NCBI RefSeq assembly: GCF_026626745.1
Contig: NZ_JAPNJW010000001.1
Coordinates: forward strand, 3,456,001-3,520,000
DNA: 64,000 nucleotides
Source: Nannocystis sp. RBIL2
GTDB lineage: Bacteria; Myxococcota_A; Polyangia; Nannocystales; Nannocystaceae
Direction of reading: 5' to 3'
Shown: positions 18,110 to 25,511 of the stretch, in pieces
Numbering within the stretch: position 1 is the stretch's first letter
Layout: each line of letters begins with the position of its first letter
The notes under the pieces: model-generated
Told to the model about the DNA's origin: nothing
The model's database searches: none
What the model saw: the letters and a program-made list of their open reading frames with translations, nothing else
Translations under genes and position numbers: made by a program

Positions 18110-20562
18110 GCGCACGCCCCCACGCTGCGCTCGCGCGCCGGCGGGACCGCGAACGTCCGCGTCTCGCCCGGTCCGACCTCCTCCGCGCGGCCGTCGACGC
18201 GCACCGTCACCGCGTGCTCCGCGTCGTCGTCGACGCGCACCGTCACGCAGTCGTTGCGCACCGCCAGCGACAGCCACGCGCAGCGGTGCCGCAGCCGGAA
18301 CGACACGCTCTTCAGCTCGTCGGGCAGCGCCGGCCGCAGCCACAGCGCCCCCTCGCGCGCCTCGAGCCCGGTGTAACAGCGCTGGAAGATGTCGATCGTG
18401 CCGGCCATCGCCCCGAGGTGGATGCCCTCCGCGGTCGTCCCGCCCTGGATGTCGCCGAGGTCGCTGCCCAGCGCCTCGCGCAGCATCTGCCACGAGTGGG
18501 CCGGATCGCAGCGCGCCAGCACCCACGCGTGCACCACCCGCGACAGCGTCGAGCCGTGCGACGTCCGCTGCAAGTAATAGCGGGTGTTGCGGGCCAGCAT
18601 CCCCTCGTCCCACGCGTAGCCCAGGCCGGTGAAGATCGCCCGCAGCTCCTCCGGCGCGAGCAAGTAGAACAGCATCAATACGTCGGCCTGCTTCGACACC
18701 TTGTAGCGATTGGCCGAGTCGCCCTCGGCCTCGAGGATGTTGTCGAGCCGGTGGATGTCGTCGCGGTAGCGGGCGCGGTACAGGTCCCAGTCGAACTCTG
18801 CCAGCCGCTCGTAGCCCTCGAACTGGCTGATGAGGCCCTCGCCGTGGAACGGCACGAACATGCGGCGGGCGACGTCCTCCCAGGCCGCGCGCTCGTCGGC
18901 GCCGAGCCCCAGCTTGTCGATCAGCGACTGCCGCGCCCCCGCGGGCAGCAGCTCCAGCGCCTGGCGGGCGCGCATCAACGTCCACACCGCCATGACGTTG
19001 GTGTAGGCGTTGTTGTCGAGCCCGGGGCGGGGCGCGTCGGGGTAAGCGTCGTGAAACTCGTCGGGGCCGCCGACCCCGCGGATCACGAAGCGCTCGCGCT
19101 GCGGGTCGAACTCGGCCGCGCTGGCCCAGAAGCGGGCGATCTCCACCAACATCTCGGCGCCGTGATCGACCATGAATTCGCGGTCGCCGGTGATCTCGTA
19201 ATAATGCCAGACGTTGTAGGCCACGGCCGCGCCGATGTGCCGCTGCAACGAGCTGTTGTCGGCGATCCACCGGCCCGAGCGCGAGTTCTTGCGCCGCGGC
19301 TCGCTGACCTCGCGGCCGTCGCTGGCGCTGCGCCACGGGAACATCGCCCCGCGCAGGCCGGCCTCGCGGGCCGCAGCGCGCGCGGCCGGCAGGCGGCGGA
19401 AGCGGTACAGCAGCAGCGAGCGCGCCAGCTCGGGCAAGCGGTAGGCGAGCACCGGGAAGATGAACAGCTCGTCCCAGAACACGTGCCCGCGGTAGCCCTC
19501 GCCGTGCCAGCCGCGCCCGGGGATCCCGGCGTCGAGGCCGATCGTGCGCGGCGAGACCGTCTGCAGGATGTGGAACAGGTGCAGGCGCAGGGTCGTCGTC
19601 GTCGCCTGCTCGTCCTCGACGTCGACGTCGAAGCGGTCCCACAGCTCGGCCCACGCGCGCGTATGCGCCGGCAGCAGCCCCGCGAAGTCGTCGGCGCTCG
19701 CGACCGCCTGGGTGGCCGCCTCGAGCGGCTCGCGGATGGTGCGATCGTGGCGGGCGTACAGCGCCGCGATCTTCTCGAGAGTCACGCGCCCGGCGGTCTG
19801 CAGCTCCACATCCGCCTGCAGCGCCACCGCCTTCGCCCCCTCGATGCGCGCCTCCAGCGGCCCGACCTCGCCGCCCTCGACGAACACGCGCGTGCGCGTC
19901 GCCAGGGCGAACTCGAGGCGCGAGCCGCAAGTGCGCGCCCGCAGCGTCAACAGGCCCGCGCCCGGCGCCGCGACCTCGAACTGCTCGAGGTGGTCGCCGT
20001 CGGCCCCGCGGTACTCGGAGGCGTTGGCGTTCGTCACCTGTCCGTCGAGCCAGGAGCGCAGGTGGACCTCGGCGCCCGCGCCCTCGACCTCGAGCTGCAG
20101 TTGCTGCGCCGCCAGGTGCGTCTCCCCGAGGTGGACCAGCCGCCGCTCGGTCAGCGTCGCCCGTCGGCCGTCGAGCTCGAAGCGGACCCGGCGGATCAGG
20201 AGCCCCTGGCGCAGATCGAGCTCCTGGCGATATTCGAGCACCTCGGCCCGCGCGAGCGAGAACCACTCGCCCTCGGCGAGGCCGACGTCGACGCGGACCC
20301 AGTTGGGGAGATTGACGAGACCCTCGTGGTGCAGCGATTGCCCGTCGACCACGCTGGTCTTGTGATTGTAAAGCCCGGCGCGGTAAGTACCCGGATAGTG
20401 CGGCCCGCCCGCGGCCGCCCAGGGCACCGCGCCGCGGGTGACGAAGTGGCCGTTGCCGAGCGCGCACAGGGCCTCGCGTTGCCCCTCGTGCTCCTCGTCG
20501 AAGGACTCGTAGACGATCGACCACGGCGCCAGCCGGGCCCCGTCGCGGTCGTGCGGGCTCAT
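18106..20562 (-). CDS. Glycoside hydrolase family 65 disaccharide phosphorylase
   Basis: The 818-residue protein is full length for GH65 (maltose, trehalose, kojibiose or nigerose phosphorylases). The N-terminal beta-sandwich begins SIVYESFDEEHEGQREALCALGNG. The catalytic (alpha/alpha)6 barrel contains GRGWHGEGYRGHVFWDELF, the general-acid Glu in GVGGPDEFHDAY, SKQADVLMLFYLL and the phosphate-binding GTTAEGIHLGAMAGT. It would split an alpha-disaccharide with phosphate to glucose plus beta-glucose-1-phosphate. ATG 20562 overlaps the kinase stop (ATGA). No beta-phosphoglucomutase is adjacent, and the substrate cannot be assigned from sequence alone. Confidence 0.92.
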   Translation of the reverse strand: MSPHDRDGARLAPWSIVYESFDEEHEGQREALCALGNGHFVTRGAVPWAAAGGPHYPGTYRAGLYNHKTSVVDGQSLHHEGLVNLPNWVRVDVGLAEGEWFSLARAEVLEYRQELDLRQGLLIRRVRFELDGRRATLTERRLVHLGETHLAAQQLQLEVEGAGAEVHLRSWLDGQVTNANASEYRGADGDHLEQFEVAAPGAGLLTLRARTCGSRLEFALATRTRVFVEGGEVGPLEARIEGAKAVALQADVELQTAGRVTLEKIAALYARHDRTIREPLEAATQAVASADDFAGLLPAHTRAWAELWDRFDVDVEDEQATTTTLRLHLFHILQTVSPRTIGLDAGIPGRGWHGEGYRGHVFWDELFIFPVLAYRLPELARSLLLYRFRRLPAARAAAREAGLRGAMFPWRSASDGREVSEPRRKNSRSGRWIADNSSLQRHIGAAVAYNVWHYYEITGDREFMVDHGAEMLVEIARFWASAAEFDPQRERFVIRGVGGPDEFHDAYPDAPRPGLDNNAYTNVMAVWTLMRARQALELLPAGARQSLIDKLGLGADERAAWEDVARRMFVPFHGEGLISQFEGYERLAEFDWDLYRARYRDDIHRLDNILEAEGDSANRYKVSKQADVLMLFYLLAPEELRAIFTGLGYAWDEGMLARNTRYYLQRTSHGSTLSRVVHAWVLARCDPAHSWQMLREALGSDLGDIQGGTTAEGIHLGAMAGTIDIFQRCYTGLEAREGALWLRPALPDELKSVSFRLRHRCAWLSLAVRNDCVTVRVDDDAEHAVTVRVDGRAEEVGPGETRTFAVPPARERSVGACA

Positions 20563-21509
20563 CGGACCCGCTCCCGCCCGCCGCGGGCCCGCTCGAGCTG
20601 CCCGCGATCGGGGTAGGACTGCTGCGACCCGTAGACCGTGCACGCCAGGCTCGACGCCGCCGCCGCGAACTTGACCGCCTGCAGCAGCTCCTGCCGCTCG
20701 AGCAGCGCCACCCCGAGCGCCCCCGCGAACGCGTCGCCCGCCCCCGTCTTGTCGACGACCTCGATGTCGAGCGGCGCCACGAACTCGCGTCGGTCCGCGC
20801 TCACCAGCGCCGCTCCGCCGTCGGGCAGCTTGACGCACGCGACCCCGACGCCGCGCGCGACCAGCTCCTCGCCGGCCCGCACCGCGTCGGCCTCGGACTC
20901 GACGGCGAAGCCGAGCAGGCCGCGCGTCTCCTCGGGGTTGGGGGTGATGACGTCGACCATCGCGTAGAGGTCGTCGGGCATGCGCTCGGCCGGCGATGGA
21001 TCGAGCAAGACCTTGAACCCCCGCGCCTGGGCCGCACGAACCGCCGCGCGGACCACCGCGACCGGCACCTCGAGGTCGACCGTCAGCACCGAACCAGCCG
21101 GCGCCGCCTCCACGACCTTCACCGCCGCCTCGATCTCGCCGTCGCCCCACGCGTCGTTGGCGTTGGCCGCCAGCAAGATCGTCTTGTCGCCGTCGGCCCG
21201 CAACACGATCATCGACAGCGCAGTCGCCTGCCCCGCGACCTTCACCACCGGCGAGACGTCGACCCCGACGTCCCGCGGGCCGCGCAGCACCTCCTCGCCG
21301 AAGTCGTCGTCGCCGACATGTCCCAAAAGACATGCGCGCACGCCGAGCCGGCACGCCAAAAAGGCGCGGTTGGCCGCCTTGCCGCCGCCCGTGCGGAGCA
21401 GGTCGCGGACCGGCAAGGTCTCGCCCGGCCCCGGCCAGCGGTCGGCGCGGACCTGCAGATCGAGGTTGATGCTGCCCAGCGCGAGCAGGATGGGATCGTC
21501 GGCGCTCAT
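20559..21509 (-). CDS. PfkB-family (ribokinase-like) sugar kinase
   Basis: The 316-residue protein has both PfkB signatures: the N-terminal GGGKAANRAFLACRLG and the C-terminal DKTGAGDAFAGALGVAL with the catalytic Asp. The N terminus (ILLALGSINLDLQVRADRWP) is closest to ribokinase. It is the first gene of the kinase-GH65-LLM operon and probably phosphorylates the free sugar released by GH65 or a related ketose or pentose. A palindrome copy (21317-21334) in the gene encodes CLLGHVGD, a normal position for LLGxVGxD in this family, so it overwrote the sequence without adding residues. Confidence 0.87.
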   Translation of the reverse strand: MSADDPILLALGSINLDLQVRADRWPGPGETLPVRDLLRTGGGKAANRAFLACRLGVRACLLGHVGDDDFGEEVLRGPRDVGVDVSPVVKVAGQATALSMIVLRADGDKTILLAANANDAWGDGEIEAAVKVVEAAPAGSVLTVDLEVPVAVVRAAVRAAQARGFKVLLDPSPAERMPDDLYAMVDVITPNPEETRGLLGFAVESEADAVRAGEELVARGVGVACVKLPDGGAALVSADRREFVAPLDIEVVDKTGAGDAFAGALGVALLERQELLQAVKFAAAASSLACTVYGSQQSYPDRGQLERARGGRERVR

Positions 21510-21555
21510 CTTTTAAAAAGTCCTCCGAGTCGGGGCCGCAGGACCGCGGCGCGGG

Positions 21556-21933
21556 TCAGGCCGGGAACGCGATCGTGGTGATGAGCGCGTTCTCGGCCTG
21601 GCGCGAGTCGAGGCGAGTGTGCTGGACCACGATCGGCTGATCCGACTCGATCACGCACGAGAAGTCGGTGGCCCGCGGGATCGACTCCGGATCGTCGAGG
21701 TCGTTGAAGCGCACGTGTCGCGTGCGCCGGGCCGGCACCGTCACCCGGTACGGCCCCGCCGGCTCGCGATCGGCGAAGTAGATCGTGAATCGTACTTGCG
21801 CGTCGCGGTCCGAGGCGTTGAGGATCGAGGCCGTCTCGTGGCTCGTCATCTCGGGCTCGGGGCCGTGGCTCCCCTGGGGAATGTACCCGTCGGCGATGGC
21901 CCAGCGACGATGACCCAGCGGTGTGTCGTTCAC
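21556..21933 (-). CDS. Anabaena sensory rhodopsin transducer (ASRT)-family protein
   Basis: GTG 21933 gives 125 residues, the normal size of the family. The sequence follows it throughout: RRWAIADGYIP, GPEPEMTSHETASILNASD, FTIYFADREPAGPYRVTVPA, RTRHVRFNDLDDPESIP, and VVQHTRLDSRQAENALITTIAF. In Anabaena the homologue is a soluble tetramer that binds a sensory rhodopsin and DNA. Many bacteria have the gene without a rhodopsin, where a sugar-binding or sugar-linked role has been suggested. Here it lies immediately upstream of a sugar-kinase/GH65 operon and divergent from a sugar-type dehydrogenase, which fits the sugar idea. No opsin is in the window. Confidence 0.9.
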   Translation of the reverse strand: MNDTPLGHRRWAIADGYIPQGSHGPEPEMTSHETASILNASDRDAQVRFTIYFADREPAGPYRVTVPARRTRHVRFNDLDDPESIPRATDFSCVIESDQPIVVQHTRLDSRQAENALITTIAFPA

Positions 21934-22163
21934 GCGGGGACGGTGAGCGGTGTTTTCACCGCGCGCAAGCCGTCCGCCGCGGGCCTCGCCACGGCTCGGG
22001 TCGGCGGTGCCCCAATCGTCGCACATGGTCGAGCCCGCTGGTTCCGCGGTCCCTGCGCGAGCGCTCGCGCCTTTTGTCCGGAGCCGCGTCCGTGGTCCCG
22101 CGCGCCGCTTCTTCGCGGTGTATGCATTGCCCGGACCCGGCCGTCGCCAAAGGCTGCCGCGCC

Positions 22164-23285
22164 ATGACAACGAACAAAGCCGCCCAGAAGGTCCGTTACG
22201 CCGTGGTCGGCGCCGGCAACATCGCGCAGGTCGCGGTCCTGCCCGCGTTCGCCAACGCCGAGGAGAATTCCGAGCTGGTCGCGCTCGTCTCCGGCGACCC
22301 CGTCAAGCGCGAGGCCCTGCCCGAGCGCTACGCCAGCATCGAGGCCCTCGGCGACTACCGCGAATTCGAGGACGTGCTGCGACGCGCCCGCGTCGACGCA
22401 GTCTTCGTCGCCACCCCGAACACCCACCACCGCGAGTTCACCGAGCGCGCCGCGAAGCTGGGCGTCCACGTCCTCTGCGAGAAGCCGATGGCGCCGACGG
22501 TGGCCGACTGCGAGGCGATGATCGGCGTGTGCCGCGAGCACCGCGTCAAGCTGATGATCGCCTACCGCCTCCACTTCGAGGCCGCCAACCTGCAGGCGAT
22601 CGAGGCCCTCAAGGGCGGCAAGATCGGCGACCCGCGGATGTTCAGCTCCCTGTTCACCCAGCAGGTCCGGCCCGGCGACATCCGCACCCGCGCCGAGCTC
22701 GCCGGCGGCGCCCTCCTCGACCTCGGCGTCTATCCGATCAACGCCGTCCGCTACCTGTTCCGCGAGGAGCCGATCGAGGTCCTCGCCGCAGTGTCGAGCA
22801 GCGGCGACGCGCGCTTCGAGGGCGTCGACGAGACGACCACCGCGGTCCTCCGCTTCGCCAGCGGCCGCGTCGCCCAGCTCACCGTCAGCCTCGGCGGCTC
22901 GTCGATGGGTTATTATCGGGTCGTCGGCACCGAGGGCGACCTCTACGCCGACCCGATCTACGACTACGAGCAGGGCCTGAAGTTCGTGCTCACCACCGAG
23001 GGCAAGAGCCGCGAGCACAAGTTCCCCCCGCGCGATCAGTTCGCGCCCGAGCTCGTCGAGTTCTCGCGCTGCGTGCTCGAGGACCGCGAGCCCGAGCCGT
23101 CGGGCGAGGAGGGCCTGGCCGACATCCGGGTGGTCGAGGCGATCTTGCAATCGGCCCGCAGCGGCCGCGCGGTCCAGCTGCCGCCGTGGTCGCGCGCGCA
23201 GCGGCCCGACGCCGGCCAGGAGCAGCGCAAGCCGCCCGTCGATCCGCCCGAGCCGATCCGCGCGCCGTCGCCGACGATCCGCTGA
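22164..23285 (+). CDS. Gfo/Idh/MocA-family NAD(P)-dependent sugar dehydrogenase
   Basis: The 373-residue product starts at ATG 22164. Residues 10-125 are the Rossmann domain (VRYAVVGAGNIAQVAVLPAF, AVFVATPNTHH, HVLCEKPMAPT with the catalytic Lys of the EKP motif). The C-terminal domain has GGALLDLGVYPINAVRYLF with the family Asp and His-equivalent Tyr positions. It is most like glucose-fructose oxidoreductase and xylose dehydrogenase but lacks an export signal, so it should be cytoplasmic. A Pro-rich tail (PPVDPPEPIRAPSP) is added at the C terminus. It is divergent from the ASRT gene, with a 230-bp shared promoter region. Confidence 0.88.
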   Translation: MTTNKAAQKVRYAVVGAGNIAQVAVLPAFANAEENSELVALVSGDPVKREALPERYASIEALGDYREFEDVLRRARVDAVFVATPNTHHREFTERAAKLGVHVLCEKPMAPTVADCEAMIGVCREHRVKLMIAYRLHFEAANLQAIEALKGGKIGDPRMFSSLFTQQVRPGDIRTRAELAGGALLDLGVYPINAVRYLFREEPIEVLAAVSSSGDARFEGVDETTTAVLRFASGRVAQLTVSLGGSSMGYYRVVGTEGDLYADPIYDYEQGLKFVLTTEGKSREHKFPPRDQFAPELVEFSRCVLEDREPEPSGEEGLADIRVVEAILQSARSGRAVQLPPWSRAQRPDAGQEQRKPPVDPPEPIRAPSPTIR

Positions 23286-23520
23286 GTCGAGCGAGCGCAC
23301 GAGCGACGCGCCGTCGACGGACGCGTCGCTGCGCTCCCCTCGAGCACCGCGAGGGCGAGCGCAGGCCCCGAGGTGAGGCGTGCGCCCCTCGGCTGACCAC
23401 GACCGCGGACAAGCCCCTCGGAGCGGGCCTGACATTCGCAGCGCCGCGCGTGCGTCCACGCAGGGTCGGCTCGCCGCGAGGGCCCTTGCCGGAGGCGGCG
23501 GACAGCGGTGAAGTCGCGGC

Positions 23521-25395
23521 ATGCATCGCTTCAGCTTGCCCCTCACTGCATTTGCGATCGCGCTCGTCGGCTGCGGCGACGACGACTCCGCCGTCTCGGC
23601 CAGCCAGACCCAGGGCACCACCGCGACGACGACGGCGCCCGACACTCAGGGCACCGCCACGACCGACGCGGCGCCGACGACCTCGACCACCGACGCCTCC
23701 GGCACCGGCACCGCGTCCGACTCGACGACGACGCCGTCCACCACCACCGACGCGAGCACGACGACCACCACGTCGGAGACCGGCGTCGTCAGCACGACCA
23801 CCGACACCACCACCGGCACCACCGACGCGTGCACCTGCAACCCCGGCGACATCAGCGGCTGCGACCGCGACGGCCAGCAGCTCGTGTGTCAGGACGACTG
23901 TCAGACCGTCGCGCCCGAGCCTTGCCCCGGCGGCGGGCAATGTGTCGACGGCGCGTGTCCGGCCACCTTCTGCAACCCCGGCCAGAAGGTGTGCGAGGGC
24001 GAGGACGCCTACAAGGAATGCAACGAGCAGGGCGACGCCTGGCTGCCGCCGGTGGACTGCGCGCCCGAGGAGACCTGCGCCGGCGGCCAGTGCCTGTCGC
24101 TGTGCAGCCTGGCCGAGGAGACCCCGAGCTCGGTCGGCTGCTCGTTCTTCGCGGTGCGCCAGGACAACTACGACTACGCGAACGTCGACTCCCTGGTGGT
24201 CGGCAACACCTCGAAGACCAAGACCGCCTCGGTCCAGCTCTACTTCACGCCCGACGGCACCAACAACGAGCAGCCGTCCGGCGCTCCGACCAACCTCCTG
24301 CCCGGCGTGACCCTGCAGTTCCAGCTGACCAATCCGACCTTCAACAAGACCTCGGCGCTGCGCAAGGGCGGCGTCTACCGCGTGCAGAGCTCGATCCCGA
24401 TCGTCGCGTACCAGCACTCGCCGATCACCGCCCAGGCCACCAACGACTCGTCGATGCTGCTGCCCGAGCACGCCCTGCGGCAGGACCACGTCATCACCGC
24501 CTATGGTGACACCGTGTTCGGCGAGGATCGCCCCAGCTACTTCAACATCGTCGCCACCGCCGACACCACCGTCGTGCAGTGGACCCCGCCGATCGGCACC
24601 GTCGCCGGCGCCGGCGTGCCCGCGGTCGCGGCCAACCAGACCGGCACCGTGACGATGAACCGCTTCGACGTCCTGCAGGTCCGCGCGCCCAACGACGCCG
24701 ACCTGTCCGGCACCTTCGTCCACGGCGACAAGCCGATCTGGGTCATCGGCGCCGTCAACTGCGCCAACGTGCCCGCCAACGTCTTCTTCTGCGATCACCT
24801 CGAGGAGCAGGTGATCCCGCTCGACTATTGGGGCAAGCAGTACATCGGCGCCCACTCGCCCAAGCGCGGCTCCGAGAAGCACTACTGGCGCGTCTACGCG
24901 GGCGAGGACCAGACCACGATCACGACCACCCCGGCCCAGCCGGGCACCCCGTTCACGCTGAACAAGGGCCAGTGGAAGGAGCTCGTGATCCCGAACAACA
25001 CCAGCTTCGTGTTCGACGGCGACAAGCCGTTCATGCCGGTGCAGTACCTCGAGGGCGAGAGCGGCGGCGCCGGCACGGGCGACCCTGCGATGTATCAGAT
25101 GGTCCCGGTCGAGCAATTCCTCGACCGCTACGCCTTCGTCACCGGCATCGGCTACGACATCCATTTCGCGCAGATCATCCGCCTCGCCGGCAACCCCGAC
25201 GTCGTCATCGACGGCCAGGTCGTCGCCGGCTACTACGCCGTCGGCGGCTACGAAGTCGCCGACTTCCCGATCTCCGAGGGAGCCCACCTGGCCGAGAGCG
25301 ACGCGCCGTTCGGGATCCTCAACATCGGCTACACGCAGGTGACGTCCTACGCGTATCCGGGCGGGCTGAAGCTCAAGATCATCAACCCGCAGTGA
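23521..25395 (+). CDS. Surface lipoprotein with IgGFc-binding-type domain
   Basis: The 624-residue protein has a lipobox (AIALVGC), then about 80 residues of almost pure Thr/Ser/Asp/Ala stalk (residues 25-105), then a Cys-rich module (TCNPGDISGCDRDGQQLVCQ, CNPGQKVCEG). The remaining 430 residues follow the IgGFc-binding N-terminal fold seen in FCGBP-like bacterial proteins (DQVIPLDYWGKQYIG-like segments, VYAGEDQTTIT, PVQYLEGE, GYDIHFAQIIRLAG). It is probably displayed on the outer surface for adhesion. The stalk type recurs in three other lipoproteins of the window (43574, 50476, 53807). Confidence 0.85.
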   Translation: MHRFSLPLTAFAIALVGCGDDDSAVSASQTQGTTATTTAPDTQGTATTDAAPTTSTTDASGTGTASDSTTTPSTTTDASTTTTTSETGVVSTTTDTTTGTTDACTCNPGDISGCDRDGQQLVCQDDCQTVAPEPCPGGGQCVDGACPATFCNPGQKVCEGEDAYKECNEQGDAWLPPVDCAPEETCAGGQCLSLCSLAEETPSSVGCSFFAVRQDNYDYANVDSLVVGNTSKTKTASVQLYFTPDGTNNEQPSGAPTNLLPGVTLQFQLTNPTFNKTSALRKGGVYRVQSSIPIVAYQHSPITAQATNDSSMLLPEHALRQDHVITAYGDTVFGEDRPSYFNIVATADTTVVQWTPPIGTVAGAGVPAVAANQTGTVTMNRFDVLQVRAPNDADLSGTFVHGDKPIWVIGAVNCANVPANVFFCDHLEEQVIPLDYWGKQYIGAHSPKRGSEKHYWRVYAGEDQTTITTTPAQPGTPFTLNKGQWKELVIPNNTSFVFDGDKPFMPVQYLEGESGGAGTGDPAMYQMVPVEQFLDRYAFVTGIGYDIHFAQIIRLAGNPDVVIDGQVVAGYYAVGGYEVADFPISEGAHLAESDAPFGILNIGYTQVTSYAYPGGLKLKIINPQ

Positions 25396-25511
25396 GACGG
25401 GCGCGGGCCGCGATCACCGGCGTGAGGGCGCCGGCGACCTGCGACGAACGGGGCGGCCTGCTCATCGGTTCGGGTCCTGATCGCCAGGGCCCCGCCGCGC
25501 GCGCCCGTCGG

